Positions 46,278 through 54,959 of a DNA stretch of 64,000 bases are shown here, piece by piece (position 1 is the first letter of the stretch; each line of letters begins with the position of its first letter). The position numbers and the translations under genes are program-made. The notes beneath the pieces are model-generated. The model saw only the letters and a list, made by a program, of their open reading frames with translations, searched no databases and was not told the DNA's origin. Origin of the DNA: an uncultured Paracoccaceae bacterium (GTDB lineage Bacteria; Pseudomonadota; Alphaproteobacteria; Rhodobacterales; Rhodobacteraceae); the NCBI GenBank assembly GCA_947500005.1, contig CANMQJ010000014.1:89180-153179 (forward strand), given 5' to 3'.

Positions 46278-47398
46278 CACTCCGCGGCGTCAGGCATGGC
46301 CTCCAACTCGGCCGCCCGGCGCTCCACCTGCTCCACGATATGATCGATCATCTGGTCGTTCGTCATCTTGTGGCTCGCCTTGCCCGCCAGATAGACCATG
46401 CCGGACCCGGCCCCGCCGCCGGTAAAGCCCACATCGGTCATCAGCGCCTCGCCCGGCCCGTTCACCACGCAGCCGATGATCGACAGGCTCATCGGCGTCT
46501 TGATATGCTCCAGCCGCTTCTCCAGCGCCTCGACCGTCTTGATCACGTCGAAGCCCTGGCGCGCGCAGGACGGGCAGGAAATGATATTGACCCCGCGATG
46601 GCGCAGGCCCAGCGATTTCAGGATCTCGTAACCGACCTTTACCTCTTCCACCGGGTCCGCCGACAGGCTGACCCGGATCGTGTCGCCGATCCCCATCCAC
46701 AAAAGGTTGCCCAGCCCGATGGCCGACTTGATCGTGCCCGACATCAGACCGCCCGCCTCGGTGATGCCCAGATGAATGGGCGCGTCGGTCTGCTCGGCCA
46801 GTTGCTGATAGGCCGCCGCCGCCATGAACACGTCCGAGGCCTTCACGCTGATCTTGAACTCGTGGAAATCGTGATCCTGCAGGATTCGGATATGGTCCAG
46901 GCCGGACTCGACCATCGCATCCGGACAAGGCTCGCCGTATTTCTCCAGCAGGTGCTTTTCCAGCGACCCGGCATTGACCCCGATCCGGATCGAGCATCCT
47001 TGATCGCGCGCCGCCTGGATCACCTCGCGCACCCTGTCGGCAGACCCGATATTGCCCGGGTTGATCCGCAGGCAGGCCGCGCCGGCCTCCGCCGCCTCGA
47101 TCCCCCGGCGATAGTGGAAATGGATATCCGCCACGATCGGAACCGGGCTTTCGCGCACGATCTCCTTCAGCGCCCGCGACGAGGCCTCGTCCGGTACGGA
47201 GACGCGCACGATATCCGCCCCCGCCTCGGCCGCTGCCTGCACCTGCGCGATGGTCGCCGCCACATCCGTGGTCAGCGTGTTGGTCATCGTCTGCACGCTG
47301 ATGGGCGCATCGCCGCCCACCGGAACGTTGCCGACCATGATCCGGCGGGAGTTGCGGCGATAGATGTTGCGCCAGGGGCGCACGTGATTGAGAGACAT
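46277..47398 (-). CDS. ispG: 4-hydroxy-3-methylbut-2-enyl diphosphate synthase
   Basis: Fe-S enzyme of the MEP isoprenoid pathway, flavodoxin- or ferredoxin-dependent type. 373 residues. N-terminal TIM-barrel with [26 protein letters not shown], and cluster cysteines in [12 protein letters not shown] (two, ~272) and [13 protein letters not shown] (~308). It is the last of three minus-strand genes (hemA, RodZ-like, ispG). Confidence 0.96.
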   Translation of the reverse strand: MSLNHVRPWRNIYRRNSRRIMVGNVPVGGDAPISVQTMTNTLTTDVAATIAQVQAAAEAGADIVRVSVPDEASSRALKEIVRESPVPIVADIHFHYRRGIEAAEAGAACLRINPGNIGSADRVREVIQAARDQGCSIRIGVNAGSLEKHLLEKYGEPCPDAMVESGLDHIRILQDHDFHEFKISVKASDVFMAAAAYQQLAEQTDAPIHLGITEAGGLMSGTIKSAIGLGNLLWMGIGDTIRVSLSADPVEEVKVGYEILKSLGLRHRGVNIISCPSCARQGFDVIKTVEALEKRLEHIKTPMSLSIIGCVVNGPGEALMTDVGFTGGGAGSGMVYLAGKASHKMTNDQMIDHIVEQVERRAAELEAMPDAAE

Positions 47399-47469
47399 GT
47401 CAGAGGGGTCCCGCGTCTGCTCCGGTTTCCTGCGCTACATAGGCGCCTGCGCCCGGCCGGGCAACCGTC

Positions 47470-48753
47470 CTAGTCGGTTGCGACCACGGACTCCGGGGTC
47501 GCCGGCGCCTGCAACTCGGCCACCACGCGGGCCAGATCGCGGTCCTGCTCCAGATCGGCGACCTGGTAGGCCGTTTCGACTTCCGCGATCGAAAGCGCCA
47601 CGTTACCGGTCACCTCGCCGCGCCCGCCCACGGGGCCGTAATTCTCACCATTCACGACGAAATAGATCGCACCGCTGTCGCCCGTGCGCAGGCGTGGCGG
47701 TTCCTCGGTCAACGGAACCTCGTAGGTTTCGCCCGGCTCCATGATCTTTTCATAGATGCTGCTGCCATCGGGCGCGGTCACCCGCACCCAGGAGGGGCGC
47801 ACCGCCACCATGGTGAGCGACGGCGCGGCATCCTCCAGCACCTGCGGCCGTGACGGCTCTGCGCCAACACTCAGTGCCTGGGCCACGTCGCGCGCCACGC
47901 TGTCGGCGACATCCTCGGCCCCGAAACGGTTCGGTCGGCCCTGATCGCTCGTTAACTGCACGTCGGGCAGGTCGGGCGCACGGAAACTTCCCATCGTGCG
48001 CGGATCCAGCGTCGAAATCGGCGCATCCCGCGACACCAGCACCGGCACATCCAGCGCTTGGGGGCGATAGAGCCTGTCCAGCGCATCGGCCTTGGGCGAG
48101 ACCATCCCGCCCTGCGCGCCCTCGGCATTTTCAGAGCCTTGCGCGCCCTGCAACGGGTCGAGATCGGACAGCACGACGGGCGCCTGATCCACGGGCGCGA
48201 CCTGCACCTGCTGAACCTCTTTCAGCACCGACCAGCCGCCGTAGCCGATCCCCGCGATCAGGGCGAGAAGCACCAGCGACGAGCCGATGGCCCGCGGTTC
48301 TATCTGGGAAAAGACGGATTCGCGTCCTGGAACGAAAGGTGTGTTCGGCGCGGTGAAGGGGTCGCGCGCGACAGGTTTGCGCAAGGGCGCCTCGGCCGAG
48401 GGCTTCTTGACCACCGAGGCCTGCGCCGACATGCCATGCGCCACCTCGAACCCGCTCTCCTCGCAGAAGGCGGCAAAGGCGCGCTCGGGATCCATACCCA
48501 AGTAGCGCGCGTAGGAGCGCACGTAACCGGCGATGAAGCCGGGCGTATCGAAAGCGCCGGGGTCGGTGTTCTCGATCGCTGCGATGTAGTTGGCCTTGAT
48601 ACGGAGTTCGCGCTGAACGTCGAGAAGGGATTTCCCCATCGTCGCTCGTTCACCACGCATGATGTCACCGAGGCGCAGTTCGAAGTCGTCGAAGCCTCGC
48701 GGCTTTTCGACTTCATGCTCGTCTGCAATGCGCTGAGACCTGCGCCCAATCAT
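47470..48753 (-). CDS. RodZ-like helix-turn-helix membrane protein (DUF4115)
   Basis: 427 residues. A cytoplasmic HTH_25 domain at residues ~25-95 (LGDIMRGERATMGKSLLDVQ, IKANYIAAIENTDPGAF, FIAGYVRSYARYLGMDP), then a linker, one membrane span (SSLVLLALIAGIGYGGWSVL, ~157-177), and a periplasmic DUF4115-type domain (VRVTAPDGSSIYEKIMEPGETY ... AIYFVVNGENYGPVG). This is the RodZ architecture that links MreB to the cell envelope; MreB is not in the window. The gene before ispG is commonly this one in the order. Confidence 0.88.
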   Translation of the reverse strand: MIGRRSQRIADEHEVEKPRGFDDFELRLGDIMRGERATMGKSLLDVQRELRIKANYIAAIENTDPGAFDTPGFIAGYVRSYARYLGMDPERAFAAFCEESGFEVAHGMSAQASVVKKPSAEAPLRKPVARDPFTAPNTPFVPGRESVFSQIEPRAIGSSLVLLALIAGIGYGGWSVLKEVQQVQVAPVDQAPVVLSDLDPLQGAQGSENAEGAQGGMVSPKADALDRLYRPQALDVPVLVSRDAPISTLDPRTMGSFRAPDLPDVQLTSDQGRPNRFGAEDVADSVARDVAQALSVGAEPSRPQVLEDAAPSLTMVAVRPSWVRVTAPDGSSIYEKIMEPGETYEVPLTEEPPRLRTGDSGAIYFVVNGENYGPVGGRGEVTGNVALSIAEVETAYQVADLEQDRDLARVVAELQAPATPESVVATD

Positions 48754-48880
48754 CCCTGCCGCCCCATGCTCCTGCCGCGAGTTAACCGCAACGCGTGAAC
48801 CTATCCCAAACGATTCGACCGCGCTTATTGTTCCGGTCAGATTAGCATGGGGCGCAGCGTTTGCACACAGCGCCGTGATG

Positions 48881-50104
48881 TCACCCGGCCAGTTCGGCGC
48901 GATTCAGCGCACAATGCGACCAGAGTTCGTCCATCGCCCGGATGAGCTTGTTCATCTCGTTCGGGCCATGCACCGGCGACGGGGTAAAGCGCAGTCGCTC
49001 GGTCCCGCGCGGCACCGTGGGAAAGTTGATCGGCTGGACATAGATGCCGTAACCGTCCAGCAGCATGTCGCTCAACTGCTTGGTATGGACCGGGTCGCCG
49101 ACGATCACCGGCACGATGTGGCTACCATGGTCGATGATTGGCAGGCCCATCGCTTTGAGCCGCGTTTTCAATATCTTGGCCTGCGTCTGGTGCTGCTCGC
49201 GCAGCTCTGGCGCCCGCTTGAGATGCGCGACCGAGGCCGCCGCCCCCGCCGCCACCGCCGGCGGCAGCGATGTGGTGAAGATGAAGCCCGGCGCGTAGGA
49301 CCGGATCGCGTCGCACATCTTGTGCGAAGCTGCGATATAGCCGCCCATCACGCCATAGGCCTTGGCCAGCGTGCCGTTGATGATGTCGATCCGGTGCGCC
49401 AGCCGGTCGCGCTCGGTCACGCCGCCGCCGCGCGGGCCGTACATGCCGACCGCGTGCACCTCGTCGATATAGGTCAGCGCGCCGAACTCGTCTGCCAGGT
49501 CGCAGATCTCCTCGATCGGGCCGAAATCGCCATCCATCGAATAGACCGACTCGAAGGCGATGAGCTTGGGCGCCTTGGGATCGTCGGCCTCGAGCAGCTC
49601 GCGCAGATGCGCCACGTCGTTGTGACGGAAGATGCGCTTGGCCCCGCCGTTGCGGCGCACCCCTTCGATCATCGAGGCATGGTTGAGCGCGTCGGAATAG
49701 ATGATGAGACCGGGAAACAGCTTGGGCAGCGTGGAAAGCGTCGCGTCATTGGCGATATAGGCCGAGGTGAACAGCAGCGCCGCTTCCATGCCATGCAGAT
49801 CGGCCAGCTCGGCCTCCAGCCGCTTGTGATAGACGGTGGTGCCGCTGATGTTGCGGGTGCCGCCCGAGCCTGCGCCTGCAGCGTCGACCGCGTCATGCAT
49901 AGCCTCGAGCACGACCGGGTGCTGCCCCATGCCAAGGTAATCGTTGCCGCACCAGACGGTGATCTCCTGCTCCGAGCCATCGGGTTTGGTCCACAGCGCA
50001 TGCGGGAAATGACCCTTGCGGCGTTCGATATCGATAAAGGTCCTGTACCGTCCTTCATCATGCAGCCTGGCGATGGCGGTCTCGAGCTGGGCGTTGTAAT
50101 CCAC
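48881..50104 (-). CDS. hemA: 5-Aminolevulinate synthase
   Basis: Condenses glycine and succinyl-CoA to 5-aminolevulinate, the first step of heme (and, if present, bacteriochlorophyll) synthesis in alphaproteobacteria. 407 residues. PLP enzyme with [19 protein letters not shown] (~79-97), [18 protein letters not shown] (~213-230) and the PLP Lys in [14 protein letters not shown] (~247). HPSPVHG-like end [12 protein letters not shown] is present. The upstream region carries a perfect FNR-type box (50248-50263), 144 bp from the start codon. Confidence 0.97.
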   Translation of the reverse strand: MDYNAQLETAIARLHDEGRYRTFIDIERRKGHFPHALWTKPDGSEQEITVWCGNDYLGMGQHPVVLEAMHDAVDAAGAGSGGTRNISGTTVYHKRLEAELADLHGMEAALLFTSAYIANDATLSTLPKLFPGLIIYSDALNHASMIEGVRRNGGAKRIFRHNDVAHLRELLEADDPKAPKLIAFESVYSMDGDFGPIEEICDLADEFGALTYIDEVHAVGMYGPRGGGVTERDRLAHRIDIINGTLAKAYGVMGGYIAASHKMCDAIRSYAPGFIFTTSLPPAVAAGAAASVAHLKRAPELREQHQTQAKILKTRLKAMGLPIIDHGSHIVPVIVGDPVHTKQLSDMLLDGYGIYVQPINFPTVPRGTERLRFTPSPVHGPNEMNKLIRAMDELWSHCALNRAELAG

Positions 50105-50175
50105 CGGGTCCTCCTTGATCGTTCAGCCCCAGACCCGACGTCAGCGGGGCATTCCCTGTCTCCACGCACGCATAA

Positions 50176-50191
50176 ATTCACGTTCGTGAAT
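50176..50191. promoter_or_regulatory. Inverted repeat ahead of hemA
   Basis: ATTCACG-TT-CGTGAAT is a perfect 7-bp inverted repeat with a 2-base spacer, 72 bp before the hemA start codon. The position suits a repressor site near the hemA promoter. The regulator is unknown. Confidence 0.5.
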
Positions 50192-50202
50192 GACTATATC
50201 TT

Positions 50203-50219
50203 TTGATCGTTCCGATCAA
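50203..50219. promoter_or_regulatory. FNR-like half-sites with wide spacing
   Basis: TTGATC-GTTCC-GATCAA forms a perfect 6-bp inverted repeat. The half-sites match FNR/CRP-type TTGAT but the gap is larger than in the canonical box, so binding by FnrL is uncertain. Confidence 0.4.
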
Positions 50220-50247
50220 CCGCCTACCGCCCTGGGCGGGGGGCGAC

Positions 50248-50263
50248 TTTGATATGCATCAAA
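50248..50263. promoter_or_regulatory. FNR/FnrL-type box
   Basis: TTTGATATGCATCAAA is a perfect 16-bp palindrome containing the full consensus TTGAT-N4-ATCAA. It lies between hemA (minus) and the M20 peptidase gene (plus). In Rhodobacter sphaeroides hemA is activated by FnrL at low oxygen, which makes hemA the likely target; the distance to the hemA start leaves room for a promoter ~50-100 bp upstream. Confidence 0.75.
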
Positions 50264-50442
50264 TATATCTACCCTTTGCCCGGCTCAAGCACAGGCAGCA
50301 ACCCGCGCGCGCGGGGAATCGCCGCAGCAGCATGCTTTTGACCAGCCGCCGGTTTCCGATAGGCGACAGCGCGCCACCACTGGACCTCGCCGCGCGCGCT
50401 GATAGGCTCCGCCGCAAATCGAACCGAAACGGAGTGTTCCAT

Positions 50443-51828
50443 ATGTCCCTCGACGCCGTGCTGTCCCGCATCGACAGCGATCTCGACGCCGCCACCGACC
50501 GGCTGATGGAGTTCCTGCGCATCCCCTCCATCTCGACCGACCCTGCCTACAAGGCCGATGTGGACCATGCCGCCGACTGGCTGGTGGCCGATTTGCGCAG
50601 CAGCGGCATCGAGGCCGAGAAGCGCCCCACCTCGGGCCACCCGATGGTCGTCGGCCATGTGGGCGCGGACAGCGACGCGCCGCATGTCCTGTTCTACGGC
50701 CATTACGACGTGCAGCCGGTCGATCCGCTGAACCTGTGGACCCGCGACCCGTTCGACCCCGCGATCGAGGAGACCGACAAGGGCCGCGTGATCCGCGGAC
50801 GCGGCGCGTCGGACGACAAGGGCCAGCTGATGACCTTTGTCGAGGCTTGCCGCGCCTGGAAGGCCGTGAACGGCTCGCTGCCCTGCCGCATCACCTTCTT
50901 CTTCGAAGGCGAGGAAGAGTCGGGCTCGCCCTCGCTGGTTCCCTTCCTCGAGGCCAACAAGGACGAGCTAAAGGCCGATCTCGCGCTGGTCTGCGACACC
51001 TCGATGGTGGCGCGCGGCGTGCCCTCCATCGCCTCGCAGCTGCGCGGGATGCTCAAGGATGAGTTCACCATCACTGGCCCCCGCATCGACCTGCATTCGG
51101 GCCATTACGGCGGACCCGGACTCAACCCGCTGCGCGAGATCGCGCGCATCGTGTCCTCCTTCTACGACGAGGAGACGGGCCGGGTCGCGGTCGAAGGATT
51201 CTACGAGGGTGTGCATGAAGTGCCCGAGGACCAGCTGCGCCAGTGGCAGACCTGCGGCTTCGACGAGCGGGATTACCTCTCATCGGTCGGCTACTCGCAG
51301 CCGCATGGCGAAAAGGGCTACTCGACCCTGCAACAGCAATGGGCGCGCCCCACGCTCGAGGTGAACGGGCTCTGGGGCGGATATAACGGCGCGGGATCCA
51401 AGACCGTGATCCCGGCCGAGGCGCATTGCAAGATCACCTGCCGGCTGGTGGGCGACCAGGACCCCGACAAGCTGCGACAGGCCATCCGCGCGCATGTCGA
51501 GGCGCGGCTTTCGCCCGACGCGGGCGTGCGCTGGGACAACGATCTCGAAGGCTCCCGCGCCTCGGTGATGAATATCGAAAGGCCGGAATTCGAGGCCGCG
51601 CGCGGCGCGCTGTCCGACGAATGGAACCGCGAGGCGGTGTTCACCGGAATGGGCGGCTCGATCCCCGTCGTTGGCTATTTCCGTTCGGTCCTGGGGCTCG
51701 ACTCGATGCTGGTGGGCTTCGCCAACGAGGATGACGCCATCCACTCGCCCAACGAGAAATACGACGTGCAGAGCTTTCACAAGGGCATGCGCTCCTGGGC
51801 GCGCATCCTCGACGCGCTCACGCGCTGA
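50443..51828 (+). CDS. M20-family dipeptidase
   Basis: Zinc-dependent peptidase of the M20 (ArgE/DapE/CPG2/carnosinase-like) family, 461 residues. Metal ligands appear in VLFYGHYDVQPVDP (His/Asp, ~84-97), GRGASDDKGQL (bridging Asp), FFEGEEESGSPSL (Glu-Glu), VCDTSM, and IHSPNEKYDV near the end (His). The lid domain (residues ~200-350) contains DLHSGHYGGPGLNPL. The ATG at 50443 gives MSLDAVLSRID; earlier in-frame ATGs lie in the regulatory region and are unlikely. A terminator-like element follows. Confidence 0.9.
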   Translation: MSLDAVLSRIDSDLDAATDRLMEFLRIPSISTDPAYKADVDHAADWLVADLRSSGIEAEKRPTSGHPMVVGHVGADSDAPHVLFYGHYDVQPVDPLNLWTRDPFDPAIEETDKGRVIRGRGASDDKGQLMTFVEACRAWKAVNGSLPCRITFFFEGEEESGSPSLVPFLEANKDELKADLALVCDTSMVARGVPSIASQLRGMLKDEFTITGPRIDLHSGHYGGPGLNPLREIARIVSSFYDEETGRVAVEGFYEGVHEVPEDQLRQWQTCGFDERDYLSSVGYSQPHGEKGYSTLQQQWARPTLEVNGLWGGYNGAGSKTVIPAEAHCKITCRLVGDQDPDKLRQAIRAHVEARLSPDAGVRWDNDLEGSRASVMNIERPEFEAARGALSDEWNREAVFTGMGGSIPVVGYFRSVLGLDSMLVGFANEDDAIHSPNEKYDVQSFHKGMRSWARILDALTR

Positions 51829-51842
51829 GAGGGCGGGCATTT

Positions 51843-51888
51843 GCGAGGCTCCGCCTCGCGCTCCGGAGTATTTTTTCAAGAGATGAAG
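51843..51888 (+). repeat. Terminator-like intergenic element (Rhodobacterales type)
   Basis: GCGAGGC-TCC-GCCTCGC is a 7-bp stem, followed by CTCCGGAGTATTTTTTCAAG and AGATGAAG. The core C-C-x-G-G-(A/G)-x-TATTTTTT-C-A-A-G recurs at 61168-61190 in this window, and forms like it are frequent between genes in Rhodobacterales genomes. Here it probably ends the M20 peptidase transcript. Confidence 0.65.
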
Positions 51889-51914
51889 AGAGGGGGCGGC
51901 GCGCCCTGCCCCCC

Positions 51915-52790
51915 TCAGCAGATGCCCGCGAAGCGTTCGGGAATCCGGAACAGCGCCGTGGGGTTGGCCCGCTTGAAGTGATAGAGGTTGTGGCCCCGCG
52001 GCCCCCAGCTTTCGTGGAACTGCGCGCGGTAGGGCGCGAAATCCCAATCCGTGTCACGCGGCCGTTCCTCGAAGGCGCGGAAGGTGCCGTCATCGTCGCG
52101 GTTCTGTGCGAACCACTGGATGTTGGTCGTGGTGTCCTTGGTGCTTTCGATATTCATCCCGTCGATGATCGCGCGGCGCCGGTTCAGCGTGTCGACATAG
52201 AGGTCGTAGTCGCAATACTTCATGTGGAACATGTAGAGACAGTCGGGCATGTCCAGCCTGTCATGCTCGGCGTAATGCCCGCCGCGGCTCAGCTTGGTCT
52301 TGCGCGAGATGATGCAGGGCTTGGCGTAGAAACAGTTCATCTGCGCCCAGCGCCGCGGCCCGAGAATCGCCCCGCTCACCGGCTCGGGCTCCTCCGAGGG
52401 CAGATGCGTCACCTCCATTCCCATCGCCGTGCGCACGGTCCGCGCCGGGTGCGCATCCAGCCACGAACGCAGGTCGTGGCCGGTGGCCGGGTCGATCACC
52501 ACGAACTCGTCCACGTCACAGACGATCACCACCTGGTACCAGCGCAAGAGCGCCTGCATCAGGTGGTTCTTGGTCCGCCAGTTGAGCACGTTGAACTTGC
52601 GCCTGTCGCCATCGGGAATCGGAAACAGGTTGCAGCCGGCCGCGATGTTGCGCACCGCCGGCTGGTTGCCGTGATTGATGACGTATAGCGCCTCTTTCCC
52701 GAACAGGCCGCCATAGTAATCGACCCATTTCTTCAGAAAGAAATCGTCGTCCCGCACCGTGGTCAGAATCGCGACCTTGTCCTGCTGCAT
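51915..52790 (-). CDS. Glycosyltransferase, family 2-like
   Basis: 291 residues, no signal or membrane span. N-terminal MQQDKVAILTTVRDDDFFLK and VDYYGGLFGKEALYVINHGNQ match the Glyco_tranf_2_4-type fold; the metal/nucleotide D-x-D is in VVIVCDVDEFVVIDP (~94-108). The C-terminal half is rich in aromatic residues and ends RIPERFAGIC. Acceptor unknown; no polysaccharide cluster is adjacent. It starts 138 bases downstream of the first tRNA-Asp on the same strand. Confidence 0.8.
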   Translation of the reverse strand: MQQDKVAILTTVRDDDFFLKKWVDYYGGLFGKEALYVINHGNQPAVRNIAAGCNLFPIPDGDRRKFNVLNWRTKNHLMQALLRWYQVVIVCDVDEFVVIDPATGHDLRSWLDAHPARTVRTAMGMEVTHLPSEEPEPVSGAILGPRRWAQMNCFYAKPCIISRKTKLSRGGHYAEHDRLDMPDCLYMFHMKYCDYDLYVDTLNRRRAIIDGMNIESTKDTTTNIQWFAQNRDDDGTFRAFEERPRDTDWDFAPYRAQFHESWGPRGHNLYHFKRANPTALFRIPERFAGIC

Positions 52791-52927
52791 CTCGCCCCGT
52801 CCCGGCCTTTCTGGTTCGGCGCGACTTTTGCCGCAAGCGCGGGGCCAGTCAACCGAACATGGATACGCGCCGCGCCAGGTGTCGCAGCGCGGCCAGACAA
52901 CAGCATCGTGCGGGATCATCGAGACGG

Positions 52928-53004
52928 TGGCGCGGTTGACGGGGCTCGAACCCGCGACCCCCGGCGTGACAGGCCGGTACTCTAACCAACTGAGCTACAA
53001 CCGC
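52928..53004 (-). tRNA. tRNA-Asp (GTC), copy 1
   Basis: 77-base cloverleaf on the minus strand: acceptor GCGGTTG/CAACCGC, anticodon stem CCGGC/GCCGG with loop CTGTCAC (anticodon GTC), T-loop TTCGAGC, discriminator G and encoded CCA. It is identical to the second copy 69 bases away. A 7-bp hairpin (GATCCGG-TG-CCGGATC, 53009-53024) lies in the spacer and may be a processing signal. Confidence 0.98.
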
Positions 53005-53073
53005 GCATGATCCGGTGCCGGATCGGTCTCGATCTTCGGATCCCGTCGCCCGGATCCGTCGGGCTGGCAGCGA

Positions 53074-53150
53074 TGGCGCGGTTGACGGGGCTCGAACCCG
53101 CGACCCCCGGCGTGACAGGCCGGTACTCTAACCAACTGAGCTACAACCGC
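53074..53150 (-). tRNA. tRNA-Asp (GTC), copy 2
   Basis: Same 77-base sequence and structure as the copy at 52928-53004: GTC anticodon, encoded CCA. The two genes lie in tandem on the minus strand downstream of the pirin gene and are probably transcribed together. Confidence 0.98.
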
Positions 53151-53277
53151 CCGCTGCCCGTTCGGCCCGATCTGCACCGGCGCCGGAACGTTGCGGTGTA
53201 TTATGGCCCCCGCCCGGGCGCGTCAAGCGGCCTGACGGGTTTTTTTCGCCCGCCGCCCCGATTTCCCGCCGGCCGTC

Positions 53278-54216
53278 TCAGCGCTCGGGCAGCGGGATGA
53301 ACTCGGCCTTGTCGGCCGGCGGCAGCTTGAAGCGCCCATGCGTCCAGTCGCCCGCGCGCCAGGCCTCCTTGGCGGCGTCGATCCTCTCCCTGCTGGAAGC
53401 CACGAAATTCCACCATATATGGCGCGGCCCGCCCATCGTGGCGCCGCCCAGCAGCATCAGCCGTGCGCCCTGGTCGCCCGCCTTCAGGCTCAGCCGGTCG
53501 CCCGGGCGGAACACCATCATCCGCCCGGCCCCGAAGTCCTGGCCCGCCACGCTGACCGCGCCTTCGGTGACATAGACGCCGCGATCCTCGTGATTGTCGG
53601 GCAGCGGAATCGACGCGCCCGGCTCCAGCACCGCATCGGCATAGAACATCTCCGAGGTCGTCTCGACCGGCGCGCGTTCGCCCCAGACATCGCCCAGGAT
53701 GACTCGTACCTGTTTGCCCTCGCCCTCCAGCATGGGCAGATCACCGGCCGCGGCATGTTCGAAGCGGGCCGGTTCATCCTCCAGCGCCTCGGGCAGCGCG
53801 ACCCAGGTCTGGATGCCGAACAGGGTCATCGGGTTCTCGCGCGCCGTGCCGTCGGTACGTTCGGAATGGGTCACGCCGTTACCGGCCACCATCCAGTTCA
53901 CCGCGCCCGGCTCGATCCACTGGTCCACGCCCAGCGAATCGCGGTGATGCAACCGTCCGCGATAGAGATAGGTGACCGTCGCCAGCCCGATATGGGGATG
54001 CGGGCGCACGTCGATCCCCTGCCCGGTGAGGAATTCGGCCGGGCCCATCTGGTCGAAGAAGATGAAGGGGCCCACCATCTGACGTTTCGGCGCGGGCAGC
54101 GCGCGGCGCACTTCGAACCCGCCAAGATCGCGGGCGCGCGGAACGATGACGGTCTTGATCGCGTCGACCGCGTCGCCGATCGGGACCTCGGCATCGAGGA
54201 TCGGGTTCCAGCTCAT
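53278..54216 (-). CDS. Pirin-family protein
   Basis: 312-residue bicupin. The N-terminal cupin carries the iron-ligand motif RPHPHIGLATVTYLY (~71-85) and the later His/Glu in NWMVAGNGVTHSER (~107-120). The C-terminal half has GGATMGGPRHIWWNFVASS, the usual end of bacterial pirins. Some pirins show quercetinase activity; others act as redox-dependent regulators. A strong GGAGGAC ribosome binding site precedes the ATG. Confidence 0.92.
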   Translation of the reverse strand: MSWNPILDAEVPIGDAVDAIKTVIVPRARDLGGFEVRRALPAPKRQMVGPFIFFDQMGPAEFLTGQGIDVRPHPHIGLATVTYLYRGRLHHRDSLGVDQWIEPGAVNWMVAGNGVTHSERTDGTARENPMTLFGIQTWVALPEALEDEPARFEHAAAGDLPMLEGEGKQVRVILGDVWGERAPVETTSEMFYADAVLEPGASIPLPDNHEDRGVYVTEGAVSVAGQDFGAGRMMVFRPGDRLSLKAGDQGARLMLLGGATMGGPRHIWWNFVASSRERIDAAKEAWRAGDWTHGRFKLPPADKAEFIPLPER

Positions 54217-54355
54217 GGTGATGTCCTCCGGCTCAATGAACTGGGATCAATCTAATCGCCCCGGCGGACCCGCGAAATTGCGCACAGCCGGAGCAGATAT
54301 GTGCGAATTTGAACAAAGGGCAGCGGGCGGCCTGGCCGCCCGCCGCTTGACCAAA

Positions 54356-54850
54356 TCAGCTGTTCGCTGCGATCGCACACTCGAAGGCCATCGTCATCGC
54401 GGCCTTGCTGCCGGTCAGGTCCAGCTCGAAGACGCGGTCGGTATCGACGACCTTCATGGATTTCGCATTGGCCATATCCGCGATGAAGGCCGGGTTGTTG
54501 GCCTCGATAAAGGCGCCGGAATAGCCCTGTTCGTTGCCCAGCATGTCCTCTTCGTTCGCGGTATAGTTGTTGCCGTTGTCGAATGTCACGATCAGGTCGG
54601 ACCCTTGCTCAAGCCCCTCGGGCGTCTCCTTGGTGAAAACACCGATATACCCGACTTCTTCGGATCTCAGGGCACCCATCTGCACGACGAGATCGCCATC
54701 GCGGCGGTCGGCGACGCAGGTCTTGTCCTCGGTATTGGTGAAGACGGTCCAGCCTTCGGTCTGTCCGTATTCGACGAAATTCTGGGCATGGCCGGATGTG
54801 GCAAGCCCCGCAGCCAGTGCAAAGGCACAGGCGGAAATCTTGATATTCAT
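54356..54850 (-). CDS. Secreted protein, IalB-like
   Basis: 164 residues with a Sec signal peptide (MNIKISACAFALAAGLATSG, cleavage after HAQ). The mature region has two cysteines, one in EDKTCVADRRDG and one in MAFECAIAANS, likely forming a disulfide. The N-terminal GWTVFTNTEDKTCVA resembles the start of the IalB (invasion-associated locus B) family, but similarity is limited to this pattern. The open frame extends to 54892, but the signal peptide supports ATG 54850. Function unknown. Confidence 0.7.
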   Translation of the reverse strand: MNIKISACAFALAAGLATSGHAQNFVEYGQTEGWTVFTNTEDKTCVADRRDGDLVVQMGALRSEEVGYIGVFTKETPEGLEQGSDLIVTFDNGNNYTANEEDMLGNEQGYSGAFIEANNPAFIADMANAKSMKVVDTDRVFELDLTGSKAAMTMAFECAIAANS

Positions 54851-54959
54851 GGGAATGGTCCTTGAAATAGCGGCCGTCTTTCGTGACGGCAAATACAGAC
54901 TATCCAGCGATTTCCCTTACGTCGAGTACGCGATTGTCCGAAATCCGGTCATGAATTCC

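Noticed and set aside
53200..53260. T-run GGGTTTTTTTCGCCC as an intrinsic terminator
   Set aside because: The T-run sits in the loop of a possible GGG/CCC pairing rather than after a stem, and lies in the wrong orientation for the pirin gene.
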